DNA of 64,000 bases from JAUVPY01 sp034412795. Its GTDB lineage: Bacteria; Chloroflexota; Anaerolineae; 4572-78; NAK82. The translations under genes were made by a program, and so were the position numbers. Under the pieces are notes generated by a model. That model was given only the letters and a program-made list of their open reading frames with translations. It did not search any database and was not told the DNA's origin. Shown in pieces: positions 51,613-60,218 of this stretch. Each line of letters opens with the position of its first letter. Within the stretch, counting starts at the first letter, position 1. The stretch covers positions 1 through 64,000 of the forward strand of contig DAOUMD010000292.1 of the NCBI GenBank assembly GCA_034412795.1. The letters run 5' to 3'.

Positions 51613-53733
51613 TTATGTGTCGGATTGCTTGAGGGGTAATTCAAATGTGAACCACACTCGGTAGCCTTCTAGTCTGGCAGACGTTTCGCTGCGGGCTCCC
51701 GAGCGACAGCCTGCCCATATCTTACCCTTATGGGCTTCAATAATGCGCCGTGCTTGGAACAACCCCAAACCCTCGCCCTCCTCGTAAATGGCTTTTCGGC
51801 TGCGTCTACCTTGATAGCCCCGCCTAAAGATCATATGCAGTTCGTCCTCGTCTATGCCTAAACCAAAATTCTCAATGGTTAAGCGCGCGCTGGTGCCGGA
51901 TAGCTCGCCATAAATACGCACCTCTTTGTTCTCGTGAGAATACTTAATGGCATTATCGAGAATATATCCAATGGCATCCCGCATCTTGGCAATGTCAACC
52001 TCTGCGTCGGGCAGCCGCGCCAGACCTGGATCTATCATAACGGACACCCTTTTCTCCAGGGCCGTTGGATGGTGCAAGGTCATACAATCACGCACGATCT
52101 CATCCAGCGAGGCGGGGACAAACTTGTATATACCTTCGGTTATAGCCGCAAAGGAGAACACAGGTGCCCGCACCGCTTCTGAAATAAACCGCGAAGCTGT
52201 TTCCAGGCTATCGCACGCGCCGAGTGCGTCATTTCTGGAATAAGTCTTGCCGCCTTGCAGATGATCGGCGATGATCCTGACGCCGGTTGATACCGGCTGC
52301 ATCGCGCGCCGCGAGTAATGACCCAGCAGGCCGGCGACATCCTCCCATGCCTCGGTACGCCGTTCCGAGTCGGATAGCTGTACCAAGCTAAGCACCCGCA
52401 TCATCACGAATTCAGAGACTTCTTCCAGGAGGCCTTTCTCCTGTTCCAAGTCAGCGGCCGTCAGGTGGGGAAACGGTCCCCATATCAACACCGCACGGTA
52501 CGCATACGAAAGGTACATCTGGCTCAACATGGCCGCATTGCTAAAAAGGGAAACGTCCTTCCCCTTAAGCCCGCTCTTCAGTGCGCGTTGGACTTTGTCC
52601 TGGCCAATCATGATTCCCATGGACGGCGCTGCCGCCAGGCTAGAGACGGGGGGCTCATGCTCCTCACTTGCATTGTTACCGGCTTTGGTTTTCAGCCCGG
52701 CTTTGCGCCAATTAAGATGCGTGATGTCCGATTTGACTTCATCCGCTATCCCGGCAAACACAAACGCAGGCAGCAAATTGGGATGGCTCTCATACGAAAT
52801 ATAGCGCCGGGGGCTAATGAAGAGAGCCAGGTAATCAGTACCACAAAAGTCGAGTACCTTTTCTAAGACCGGTTGTGTGCGTAACGCGATTGAGTCCCGG
52901 CTATCGGCCGGCAGCGAGGGGAAGCTCTCCCTCAACTCGTGTCGAAACTTGCTTTCTCGATTGCGCTTATGCATATGGAATTGAGCGCAGGCGATACCTT
53001 CGATTTCCCTGACCTCGTTGAGGAAGAGTTGATCCGCTGTTGGCTCCTGCTCCCCCAACTCGACCATCTCTGACCGATCTATTTGATTGACTCCGTTCAC
53101 GTATCTGTCGATGTACTCCTCGCGAGTTTCCAGTTTGTCGACGAGAATGTGTAAATTCACTTGCTCGTCATCCGTTAGGCCATACTCGGTGGCTATCTCC
53201 TCGATGCGAGCCTCGACTTGAACCTGCCCTGCTTCGCTATCCGGCAAGAACTGGCCCGAAAACACCACACCAACGGGTGTCTGGTGATGTCGGATAACGC
53301 TGACCTGGTCGATCAGATTCATCCGGCAAGGATAGCCCCGGGCGAACTCCATCAGCCTCTCCGGGTCGGTGTCTGCTAGTCGCATAACCCAGCGTGCGAT
53401 GTCCTCATCACACTCACGACAAGCGTCCTCCTGGCCGGTAAGATCTCGTAGGTAATTACAGAACTCGGTAAAGTGCTCACGGGGATTTACGTGGTCAATT
53501 CGTCTAAGCTTCAATCGCGTCTCACCAGGATTCTCTGGGTCTGGTTCCTGAATGGGCATGCCCGTCGCGTCGAGTTCTGGTTCAATAACAGTCAGCGGCC
53601 TACCCAGCCGCTCGCTGCAGCCTGACACAAGCAAAGAGACGAATTGTTCGTTATCCGCTTCGTCATCGCCGCCAGGACCTACTATGTCTGTTAGGGACTG
53701 AGGGTGAAAAGGCCACTGCTCCCAACTCATCAT
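51613..53733 (-). CDS. PocR-domain sensor histidine kinase-like protein
   Basis: 706 residues; a near-perfect GGGAGGTGA lies just before tandem ATGs (53733, 53730). PocR ligand-binding domain about 30-165 (Cys92, Cys105, Cys108, Cys136; GVVFSGQF). A long linker/GAF-like region follows. The phosphoacceptor region is unusual: LLGHYSRRAMQPV instead of HELRTP. The ATPase domain is complete: YILDNAIKYS, ENFGLGI, GEGLGLFQARRI. First gene of the 16-kb minus-strand locus and probably its input sensor; PocR domains bind small hydrocarbon derivatives in known cases. Confidence 0.85.
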   Translation of the reverse strand: MMSWEQWPFHPQSLTDIVGPGGDDEADNEQFVSLLVSGCSERLGRPLTVIEPELDATGMPIQEPDPENPGETRLKLRRIDHVNPREHFTEFCNYLRDLTGQEDACRECDEDIARWVMRLADTDPERLMEFARGYPCRMNLIDQVSVIRHHQTPVGVVFSGQFLPDSEAGQVQVEARIEEIATEYGLTDDEQVNLHILVDKLETREEYIDRYVNGVNQIDRSEMVELGEQEPTADQLFLNEVREIEGIACAQFHMHKRNRESKFRHELRESFPSLPADSRDSIALRTQPVLEKVLDFCGTDYLALFISPRRYISYESHPNLLPAFVFAGIADEVKSDITHLNWRKAGLKTKAGNNASEEHEPPVSSLAAAPSMGIMIGQDKVQRALKSGLKGKDVSLFSNAAMLSQMYLSYAYRAVLIWGPFPHLTAADLEQEKGLLEEVSEFVMMRVLSLVQLSDSERRTEAWEDVAGLLGHYSRRAMQPVSTGVRIIADHLQGGKTYSRNDALGACDSLETASRFISEAVRAPVFSFAAITEGIYKFVPASLDEIVRDCMTLHHPTALEKRVSVMIDPGLARLPDAEVDIAKMRDAIGYILDNAIKYSHENKEVRIYGELSGTSARLTIENFGLGIDEDELHMIFRRGYQGRRSRKAIYEEGEGLGLFQARRIIEAHKGKIWAGCRSGARSETSARLEGYRVWFTFELPLKQSDT

Positions 53734-53775
53734 TTCACCTCCCTTTGATCAAGCTCCACTAAACTATGCCAATGC

Positions 53776-53877
53776 CTACATCAACCTCCCTTGCTCCGGC
53801 CCCGCCCGCTGGTCGGCGGCGCGCAGTTGCACCACGCTTTCAATGGGGTTGAACTGGACGAGATCGCGATACTTCAT
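53776..53877 (-). pseudogene. DUF6079-like defence ATPase, N-terminal relic
   Basis: MKYRDLVQFNPIESVVQLR then a stop after 33 residues, with AGGAG upstream. This opening is typical of DUF6079 (BREX-like cluster) ATPases. Only the start remains. Confidence 0.55.
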
Positions 53878-53918
53878 TGTCACGCTTCTCCTATGGCCAA
53901 TAATGGATGAATAAACTA

Positions 53919-53946
53919 CGTCAAACGTCATTCGTCAAACGTCAGG
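53919..53946 (+). repeat. heptanucleotide array CGTCAAA x4
   Basis: CGTCAAA, CGTCATT, CGTCAAA, CGTCAGG in tandem. Confidence 0.85.
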
Positions 53947-54100
53947 ACTCGAAAGCGCGATTATTAGGGATATCAACCCCTGTATAATAAACGCCGTGTC
54001 TCCCTTTTTTCGCTTGACACCTTAAGCAGGCGCCGGGCGCGCAGCGGGCGTTCCTTGTCGGTCAAGTCCAGCAACCGCCCGCTGAGGGCCAGGTTGAAGT

Positions 54101-54187
54101 TCAGGTAGGGATCGCCCCATCTGCGCGGTGGAGGTACACAGTGGAGATGTTGACTTGCAGATAGTCTGCCAGTTCTTTCAGGCTCAT
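54101..54187 (-). pseudogene. excisionase-like helix-turn-helix scrap
   Basis: MSLKELADYLQVNISTVYLHR is the first helix-turn-helix of an excisionase/HTH_17 protein; the frame stops after 28 residues. It could mark a former integration event. Confidence 0.45.
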
Positions 54188-54365
54188 CAATTGGTCATCG
54201 GGTATGCTAGGTATCTTCTTGAGGGGAAATGAGGGATGCTACCTAACAATATTCAGTTTTACATAGCATACCACGTAAAACGCAAAATTTCAATAGGAGA
54301 ATTGTTAGAGTTGGTACAGTTGTTTGTCGTATGGTACGTAGGATAAGCATCAGGTTGTAAAAGCG

Positions 54366-54536
54366 ATGGCTAATCTCCAGTCGCCACACAGAATTGACGA
54401 GATCAGTAAAAGAGGGGTATTCTACGCGCTGGAAACGGGGAGATTCTCTAAACGTCCGCCAAAACTGGAACGAATTGTTTGCATCGACCAGGAAATCCAA
54501 CCTGGCAACTACCCCAACGCTGCCAGGGGAACATGA
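54366..54536 (+). pseudogene. WYL-regulator-like N-terminal relic
   Basis: 56-residue frame with KLERIVCIDQEI then PGNYPNAARG, like the RLxRIxxIDxxIRxGxYPNA helix at the start of YafY/WYL regulators, which commonly govern defence clusters. No WYL domain follows. Confidence 0.45.
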
Positions 54537-54582
54537 GCCATTGAAGCAAGGGCTGTGAGTTGGGGATGATTGGAGGACATCT

Positions 54583-55155
54583 ATGGAACTCAGGACACTT
54601 GCTTTCGAAAAACCCGGCCCCCACAACACCGACGCCACGCTCCAGGTCGCCCGCGAGCGGGCGCTGGGGCTGGGGGTCAAACAGGTCGTGGTGGCCTCAT
54701 CCCACGGCGGCACCGCCCGCCAGGCCCACGCTCTCTTCGCCCCGGACGGGGTCCAGGTTGTCGCCGTCTCCATCTGCCACGGCTATGAAAGCCAGGGCTG
54801 GACCATGTCGGCCGGGACCAAAGCCGAGCTGGCCGAGTTGGGCGTCGTCGTCCACACCGGCATGCACGCTCTGGGCGATGGAGTAGGCTCGGCCTTCTCG
54901 GACAAGTACGGCGGACGCGCGCCGGAGGAGATCGTGCGCGACACCCTGTATTGTTTCTCGCAGGGGATGAAGGTCGCCGTCGAGTGCGTGCTCATGGCTG
55001 CCGATGCCGGGCTGCTGAATATGAGCCGGGAGGTCATCGCCATCGCCGGCACGGATAGCGGCGCCGACACGGCCATCGTCTGCCAGCCGGCCTACCCGCG
55101 AACCTTCCACGAGCTGGAGATCCGCGAAGTGCTGGCCAAGCCGCGTATTCCATAA
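54583..55155 (+). CDS. pyruvate kinase alpha/beta-domain protein
   Basis: 190 residues; GGAGG 6 nt before the ATG. It is a stand-alone version of the pyruvate kinase C-terminal alpha/beta domain: VVVASSHGGTARQAHALF, VVAVSICHGY, EVIAIAGTDSGADTAIVCQP. There is no catalytic barrel, so it is not an enzyme of glycolysis; it may sense a phosphorylated ligand. Confidence 0.8.
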   Translation: MELRTLAFEKPGPHNTDATLQVARERALGLGVKQVVVASSHGGTARQAHALFAPDGVQVVAVSICHGYESQGWTMSAGTKAELAELGVVVHTGMHALGDGVGSAFSDKYGGRAPEEIVRDTLYCFSQGMKVAVECVLMAADAGLLNMSREVIAIAGTDSGADTAIVCQPAYPRTFHELEIREVLAKPRIP

Positions 55156-55157
55156 CC

Positions 55158-55180
55158 GTCCGAGACTTTTCGGAAAGTGG
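55158..55180 (+). repeat. TCCGAG-CTTTTCGGAAAGT repeat piece
   Basis: Resembles the left end of the element at 41299; sits just after a gene end. Confidence 0.35.
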
Positions 55181-55203
55181 CATTCATACCCGAAAGCAAA
55201 CGG

Positions 55204-55252
55204 AATACGCAGTTCGCAGTACGGAATACGCAATACGCAATACGCAGCGCGA
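55204..55252 (+). repeat. heptanucleotide array AATACGC x7
   Basis: Seven tandem 7-mers: AATACGC, AGTTCGC, AGTACGG, AATACGC three times, AGCGCGA. It lies in the leader of the CcbP-like gene. Confidence 0.9.
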
Positions 55253-55290
55253 AGGAGGTCTTGATCTCCGCGTTCCCTAGGAGTAAGACT

Positions 55291-55668
55291 ATGTACGATA
55301 TTGAAGACATCCCTGACATCCCTGATCAATCCCAGCGCATTGAGGAAATCACCGTAGACTGCTACGGCCAGGCCGAAGAGCTGTCCGCCTTTGAGGTCTA
55401 CTTCACCGATGCCATGCAGTTTCCCTTCCCCGCCACCTGGCGTGACCTCGACGAGCCGAGCCACGCCGAACGAGTAACGGTGCTCGGATTGGACAGTGTC
55501 GACGAGCGCCGTGGCATCCTGCTGAGCGTGAAGCGGGGCGACAAGCAGCGCCGCCTGCCGGCCGATCAGGTCTGGGCAAACGACGAAAAGAGCGCCAACG
55601 CCATCATTCTCGGCGACTACCGCTATTGGGTGGAGGAACTCTACGGGCTGACGCCGGGTTTTGGTTAA
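55291..55668 (+). CDS. CcbP-like calcium-binding protein
   Basis: 125 residues from the ATG at 55291 (AGGAG 7 nt upstream). Acidic; ITVDCYGQAEELSAFEVYFTDAMQFPF near the start and LGDYRYWVEEL at the end fit the small CcbP calcium-binding family known from Anabaena. It could buffer or sense calcium. Family by memory of motifs. Confidence 0.65.
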   Translation: MYDIEDIPDIPDQSQRIEEITVDCYGQAEELSAFEVYFTDAMQFPFPATWRDLDEPSHAERVTVLGLDSVDERRGILLSVKRGDKQRRLPADQVWANDEKSANAIILGDYRYWVEELYGLTPGFG

Positions 55669-55690
55669 ACTGCCACGCCACGCCCGGGAG

Positions 55691-55750
55691 GTATCTTCTC
55701 AATATGTAGAGGCGAACCTGGGTGTTCGCCCTTGGGGCAGACACCCAGGT
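55691..55750 (+). repeat. dispersed repeat GTATCTTCTCA, copy 2, with hairpin
   Basis: GTATCTTCTCAATATGTAGA opens the element; ACCTGGGTGT (55716-55725) pairs with ACACCCAGGT (55741-55750). It lies between the CcbP-like gene and the next. Confidence 0.65.
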
Positions 55751-55781
55751 CTGCGAAGAGATTGGAGGTATCCTGAAAACT

Positions 55782-56252
55782 ATGGATCGTATCTGCCCAC
55801 GCGACGGGTTCCCGATGCTAAAGATCAAAGGCCGTTGGGAATGTATTGCCGAATATCTCGACCGCTGTATCGGCGGGCAGCCCGTCGTCGGCCTGGTTCA
55901 ACGTGAGGAAACGTCTTATCTTGTCTTTGAGAATGGGCACGAGCTGCCCCTGCTATGTTTCTGCTGCGACATGCCATTGGTATTAGAAGACCCGGAACAA
56001 ACACGCCGGGACATGCGCGGGCGACGGCTGGAGTCGATGTCCGTGGGCGCTGTCACCCTGAAAGACGGCAGCCAGACACTCCAGTTTCGGCTGGAGTTAT
56101 CGGGCAAGGGGTTACTGGGGCGACAGGGTGCTTGCGAGCCGGTTTCCATCCAGGCCGCAGCCCGCATGCGACATCCCGATGACTGCCCGTACGGGGGTGG
56201 GCCATCACCCAAGAGCCGCCGCCGGCCAAGAAGGCCAAAGCGTAAGCGATAA
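55782..56252 (+). CDS. unknown protein with polybasic C-terminus
   Basis: 156 residues from the ATG at 55782 (GGAGG further upstream). Cys-containing segments (ICPRDGFPML, CFCCDMPL) suggest a metal site; the last 15 residues are almost all Arg/Lys/Pro. Similar tails occur on 28098, 33703 and 36059. Unknown function. Confidence 0.6.
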   Translation: MDRICPRDGFPMLKIKGRWECIAEYLDRCIGGQPVVGLVQREETSYLVFENGHELPLLCFCCDMPLVLEDPEQTRRDMRGRRLESMSVGAVTLKDGSQTLQFRLELSGKGLLGRQGACEPVSIQAAARMRHPDDCPYGGGPSPKSRRRPRRPKRKR

Positions 56253-56258
56253 CCCACA

Positions 56259-56408
56259 ATGTTGGGGGCGTGGGAGCAATTCCTTGCCGTTCGGGGCGGG
56301 CAGATTCCCAATCCCAGCCCACCCGAGGTCGGCTTGTGTTTGGCTCGGCTGTGGGACGCGATCAAAGCATCGGCGGCGCAGAACGGTGTCCCGGTGCGGT
56401 GTGGTTAA
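56259..56408 (+). CDS. short ORF, possibly a gene tail
   Basis: 49-residue frame MLGAWEQFLAVRGGQIPNP and onward to GVPVRCG. It reads like the C-terminus of a larger protein. No ribosome site. Kept as a possible relic. Confidence 0.3.
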   Translation: MLGAWEQFLAVRGGQIPNPSPPEVGLCLARLWDAIKASAAQNGVPVRCG

Positions 56409-56420
56409 GGTGAAGAGAAT

Positions 56421-57644
56421 ATGGATGAGCCAATCTCAAAAGATCTTATCAAGCGTCGGGACTTCCTGCGCCAGGCGGCTGCCCTGGGCGGCCTAGTCGC
56501 TATCGCTTCCCTGCTGGAAGCCTGTGGCCAGGCTGGCCTGGAGACGCCCACCAGCGCCCCGGCTGTATCCGTGAAAGCCACCCACACGCCTACCTCTACA
56601 TCCACCCCGACACCATCCCCAATCCTTACGCCCAGCACCACGCCTGTGCCGAGTCCCTCTCCTACCATCCCGCCCGGTGCAACCTCTGCCCTGAGGCCGT
56701 CTCCCACAGCCCCACCCACCCCGACCGCTGCACCGGAAGCCGGTGTGGCGCGTGTCGCCTTTGTCAAGACCCGCGATCGGGCCGGGGGTGTGCGGCGCGC
56801 CCTGGGTTTGCTAGACCTCAACCCCGTCCGGGGCAAGAGGGTCCTTCTCAAGCCTAACTTCAACAGCTCCGACCCGACCCCGGGTTCCACCCACGGCGAC
56901 GTCCTGCGCGCCCTGGTCGGAGAACTGTGGGGCATGGACGCCCGGGCCATCACAGTGGCCGACCGCAGCGGCATGGACAATACCCGGCACGCGATGGAGG
57001 AAATGGGTATTTTCAGTCTGGGCGAGGAGTTGGGTTTCGATATCCTGGTTCTGAACGAGCTAGGTGAGAAAGAGTGGGTGATGGTCCAGCCCCCCGATAG
57101 CCACTGGAGCCAAGGCTTCCCCTTCGCCCGGTCCTGCCTGGAGGCTGAAGCAATAGTCCAGACCTGCTGCCTGAAGACCCACCGCTTCGGCGGCCATTTC
57201 ACCATGTCGCTCAAGAACTCGGTGGGGTTGGTGTCCAGGTACGGCCCGGATGGCTACGACTACATGAACGAGCTGCATTCATCTCCCCATCAGCGGTTGA
57301 TGATCGCCGAGATCAACGCTGCCTACACGCCGGCCCTGATCGTGATGGACGGCGTCGAAGCCTTTGTCAACGGCGGACCTGAGTCGGGTAAGCAGGTCTG
57401 GGCCGAGGTGGTATTGGCGGGCACAGACCGGGTGGCCCTCGACGCGGTGGGAGTGGCGCTGCTGCGCTACTTCGGGACGACGCCCCAGGTGAGCCGGGGA
57501 CCGATCTTCGAACAAGAACAGATTGCCAGGGCGGTCGAGTTGGGTCTGGGAGTGACTGGCCCGGAGGAGATCCAACTCCTGACCGACGACCCGGAGAGCG
57601 AGGCCTACGCCGCCCAGATCCGGGACATCCTGGCAGGTGGGTAA
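56421..57644 (+). CDS. DUF362 lipoprotein
   Basis: 407 residues. A Tat-type signal (KRRDFLRQAAALGG) ends in a lipobox at LLEAC, then a Pro/Ser/Thr linker (about 45-105). The DUF362 domain follows: VLLKPNFNSSDPTPGSTHGDVLRALV, CLKTHRFGGHFTMSLKN, LIVMDGVEAFVNGGP. DUF362 proteins often carry Fe-S clusters; no Cys cluster is seen here. Exported, function unknown. Confidence 0.85.
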   Translation: MDEPISKDLIKRRDFLRQAAALGGLVAIASLLEACGQAGLETPTSAPAVSVKATHTPTSTSTPTPSPILTPSTTPVPSPSPTIPPGATSALRPSPTAPPTPTAAPEAGVARVAFVKTRDRAGGVRRALGLLDLNPVRGKRVLLKPNFNSSDPTPGSTHGDVLRALVGELWGMDARAITVADRSGMDNTRHAMEEMGIFSLGEELGFDILVLNELGEKEWVMVQPPDSHWSQGFPFARSCLEAEAIVQTCCLKTHRFGGHFTMSLKNSVGLVSRYGPDGYDYMNELHSSPHQRLMIAEINAAYTPALIVMDGVEAFVNGGPESGKQVWAEVVLAGTDRVALDAVGVALLRYFGTTPQVSRGPIFEQEQIARAVELGLGVTGPEEIQLLTDDPESEAYAAQIRDILAGG

Positions 57645-57717
57645 GATAGATGGCAAGAAGCTGAGACATGCTGACGGAGAGGGACGACGACCCGGCAATG
57701 GTGGTGTTCTTTTGGGA

Positions 57718-58620
57718 ATGTATTTGCGTCACATACTCGTTCCCTTGATTTTGACCGGGGTCGTGCTGGGCCTGTTGGGTTGCTGCCCAGACAGGCTGCG
57801 CACATCACCGGTGGCCGATCCAGCGGAGACGGAGAGACCACTGATTCCCACGCTTACGCCTCACCCTACGCCGACTTTCGGACCAGCCCCGCCTACAAAC
57901 AAGCCACGCCCTGGGCCGAGCCCGGTCCCTGGCGTTGCACCAGAACTGCCGCCCATTGAGCCCACTCTCATCACCCAAGGCGACCGATCTCTGCCCTACG
58001 TCGCCCTCACCTTCGACGCCTGCCAGACCACCGGCCGGCCGACGGGATACGATGAAGCCATCATCCGGATACTCGACGGGACCAATACCCCGGCTACCCT
58101 GTTCCTGGGAGGCCTGTGGATGCAAGCGCACCCGACCCAGACCCGGGCGCTGGCCGCCAATCCATTGTTCGAGTTGGGCAATCACTCCTGGAGCCATCCC
58201 GACTTCGCCGGGATGACGCCTGAGCAAATGAGCGTTGAGATTCTGCGCACTCAGGATATCATGTACAACCTGACCGGCCGGCAGCCGAGGCTGTTTCGTT
58301 TTCCCTTTGACACCTACACCGACGAGGCGCTGGCAGCCGTCGGGCAGCACGGGCTGCGCGCGGTCCAGGGAGACGTCATCACAGGGGACGCCGACCCGCA
58401 CGTATCGACGCGAGATATCATTGACGTCGCCACCACCCAGACGCAGAGCGGTTCGATCATCATTATGCACGTCAACGAGCGAGGCTGGCACACGGCCGAG
58501 GCGTTGCCGGTCGTGATACAGCGCTTGCGCGCCGAGGGTTATACCTTTGTCACCGTATCTCAGCTTCTGGAGTTGGTACCACTGTCGACCTCGGTGCCCT
58601 ATGAGGACGAACATCCGTAG
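57718..58620 (+). CDS. polysaccharide deacetylase (NodB) lipoprotein
   Basis: 300 residues from the ATG at 57718; the open frame starts at 57637 but only the later start gives a signal with lipobox GLLGC. A Pro/Thr-rich linker precedes the NodB domain: TFDAC (motif 1), GNHSWSHPDF (metal His pair, motif 2), FRFPFDTYTDEAL, MHVNERGWHTAEALP. It probably removes acetyl groups from cell-wall or extracellular polysaccharide. Confidence 0.85.
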   Translation: MYLRHILVPLILTGVVLGLLGCCPDRLRTSPVADPAETERPLIPTLTPHPTPTFGPAPPTNKPRPGPSPVPGVAPELPPIEPTLITQGDRSLPYVALTFDACQTTGRPTGYDEAIIRILDGTNTPATLFLGGLWMQAHPTQTRALAANPLFELGNHSWSHPDFAGMTPEQMSVEILRTQDIMYNLTGRQPRLFRFPFDTYTDEALAAVGQHGLRAVQGDVITGDADPHVSTRDIIDVATTQTQSGSIIIMHVNERGWHTAEALPVVIQRLRAEGYTFVTVSQLLELVPLSTSVPYEDEHP

Positions 58621-58696
58621 TCGCTGTTGGCCCGGCTTTAAACTGTGGAGGGATAAAGTCTATGGGCAATTACCTAGGGCAATCACCTGCAATTAC

Positions 58697-58725
58697 TTGA
58701 CAACCCATCCCAGGCGTGGTAACAT
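58697..58725 (+). promoter_or_regulatory. promoter of nag operon
   Basis: Perfect TTGACA (58697-58702), 17 nt, TAACAT (58720-58725), about 180 bp before nagA. Confidence 0.6.
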
Positions 58726-58733
58726 AGCTGATG

Positions 58734-58747
58734 TATTCTATAGAATA
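58734..58747. promoter_or_regulatory. operator-like palindrome TATTCTATAGAATA
   Basis: A perfect 14-bp palindrome just downstream of the -10; a further TAGAAT follows. A GntR- or other repressor site overlapping the start region is likely. Confidence 0.5.
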
Positions 58748-58902
58748 TAGAATGTATAACAACACCTTCAGTGCGTACACATTGGGCTCATGGTATCGCT
58801 GCTATCTTCGGTGGCCGGACAAGATCTGGCCTTAGTCTCTCCCCTTGTGTGGCCACAATATGTGGGCCACAAAAAACACAAATTTAACACGAGATCCACA
58901 CT

Positions 58903-60147
58903 ATGCAATCCAACAAACCTATGCCCCAGGTGCTCATCGCCAGCCAGCTTGTCGCCCCCCAGCAAGTCATCCGTGACGCTGCTGTCGTAATCGAAAACGG
59001 AGTGGTCACGGCGGTGGGGCACAAAGACGAGATAGGCACTCCCGACGCTTGTGATGTTCTTGATTTAGGCGACAGGACCATCGCACCTGGCCTCATCGAC
59101 GTACACATCCACGGCTTTGCAGGGGTCGAGGTAGGCCAGTCGGTTGCGGATGCGCTGCACATTGCCGAGGCAATCGCGCGTAACGGCACGACGGCTTTCC
59201 TGCCAACCGTAAGTTTCGCACCAACGCTAGATGGCATGCTCGAAATGCTTGAAACAACCGCCGCGGCCATCACCACCGCCGCGGCCGTCACCACTGCCTC
59301 AGGTGGCGCCCAGATGTTGGGCATCCATATGGAAGCACCGTTTTTTAGCAAAGCCGGCAAAGGAGAGTGGGATCGTTATCCACCGGCGGGATGCCTGGCC
59401 GGCACCATGGCCCGCGACCCTTCGGTTGAGGAACTGCGCCTGATGGCTCAAGCCGCAGGCGGGCACATCAAGATCATGAGCATTGCGCCCGAATTAGACG
59501 GCGCCCTGGCAGTGATCGAAGACATGTGCCGTCTGGCTATCGTGCCTTCAGCCGCTCACACTGCGGCCAGCTATGAGCAGGTGGTGGCGGCCATCGAAGT
59601 CGGTCTGAAATCGGCCACCCATCTTTACAACGGTATGCGCCGTCAAGATCACCGCGAGCCGGGCGTGATCGAAGCCGTTTTGTCCAGAGACGAACTCACG
59701 GCCGAGATCATTGGAGACTGTGTTCACGTTCATCCACCTGCGGTGGACATCGCCGTTCGTTGCAAAGGTACAGATCGGATTGTGTTAATTACGGATAACA
59801 CGAGGTATGCCGGTATGCCCAACGGAATCTACAAGGACGACCTGGGCAGGGACATCGTCAAAGATGATGAAAAAGCTCACGTTCCCGGTTGGACACTGGC
59901 CGGCAGTGTCAGCCCCCTCAACCGCAACGTGCGAAATATGATCACTCAAGTCGGTTGCTCATTGCCCGAAGCGGTTAAGATGGCATCTCTCAATCCAGCG
60001 CATTTGATTGGAGTTGCTGACCGTAAAGGAAGTCTGGAGGTTGGCAAGGACGCCGACTTGATTGTCATTGATGAACACATCAATGTGTATGCAACCATGA
60101 TCAATGGAAACTGGGTGTATGATACAGGTGAGATCGAAGCCCCCTAG
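58903..60147 (+). CDS. nagA: N-acetylglucosamine-6-phosphate deacetylase
   Basis: 414 residues. Amidohydrolase blocks: GLIDVHIHG (metal His pair), GIHMEAPFFSKAGKGE (family E-G-P-F, here E-A-P-F), SAAHTAAS, ATHLYNGM, ITDNTRYAGMPNG (catalytic Asp in TDN rather than TDA) and SLEVGKDADLIV. It removes the acetyl group from GlcNAc-6-P. A later start at 58921 is possible. It is followed by the NagB-like gene. Confidence 0.88.
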   Translation: MQSNKPMPQVLIASQLVAPQQVIRDAAVVIENGVVTAVGHKDEIGTPDACDVLDLGDRTIAPGLIDVHIHGFAGVEVGQSVADALHIAEAIARNGTTAFLPTVSFAPTLDGMLEMLETTAAAITTAAAVTTASGGAQMLGIHMEAPFFSKAGKGEWDRYPPAGCLAGTMARDPSVEELRLMAQAAGGHIKIMSIAPELDGALAVIEDMCRLAIVPSAAHTAASYEQVVAAIEVGLKSATHLYNGMRRQDHREPGVIEAVLSRDELTAEIIGDCVHVHPPAVDIAVRCKGTDRIVLITDNTRYAGMPNGIYKDDLGRDIVKDDEKAHVPGWTLAGSVSPLNRNVRNMITQVGCSLPEAVKMASLNPAHLIGVADRKGSLEVGKDADLIVIDEHINVYATMINGNWVYDTGEIEAP

Positions 60148-60218
60148 CAAGGGTTACGATTGCACCCTGCCTTCGTTTACGATATTCCAACTCGACCGAA
60201 TCCGGAGGTGCCTACTCG

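Larger units (their letters stand above)
53734..54582. other. relic-rich gap upstream of signalling locus
   Basis: 849 bp with no intact large gene. It holds a DUF6079-like N-terminus (53776-53877), four heptanucleotides (53919-53946), a minus-strand fragment near 54015-54110 (LALSGRLLDLTDKERPLRAR), an excisionase-like HTH scrap (54101-54187) and a WYL-regulator-like start (54366-54536). The promoter of the minus-strand locus must lie here, but I see no clear one. Confidence 0.5.

Noticed and set aside
53985..54000. TATAAT at 53992 as a plus-strand promoter
   Set aside because: No acceptable -35 at 16-18 bp and no intact gene follows.
54243..54773. 176-residue minus-strand frame over the relic region and the pyruvate-kinase-like gene
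   Set aside because: Overlaps a well-supported plus-strand gene and has no family features.
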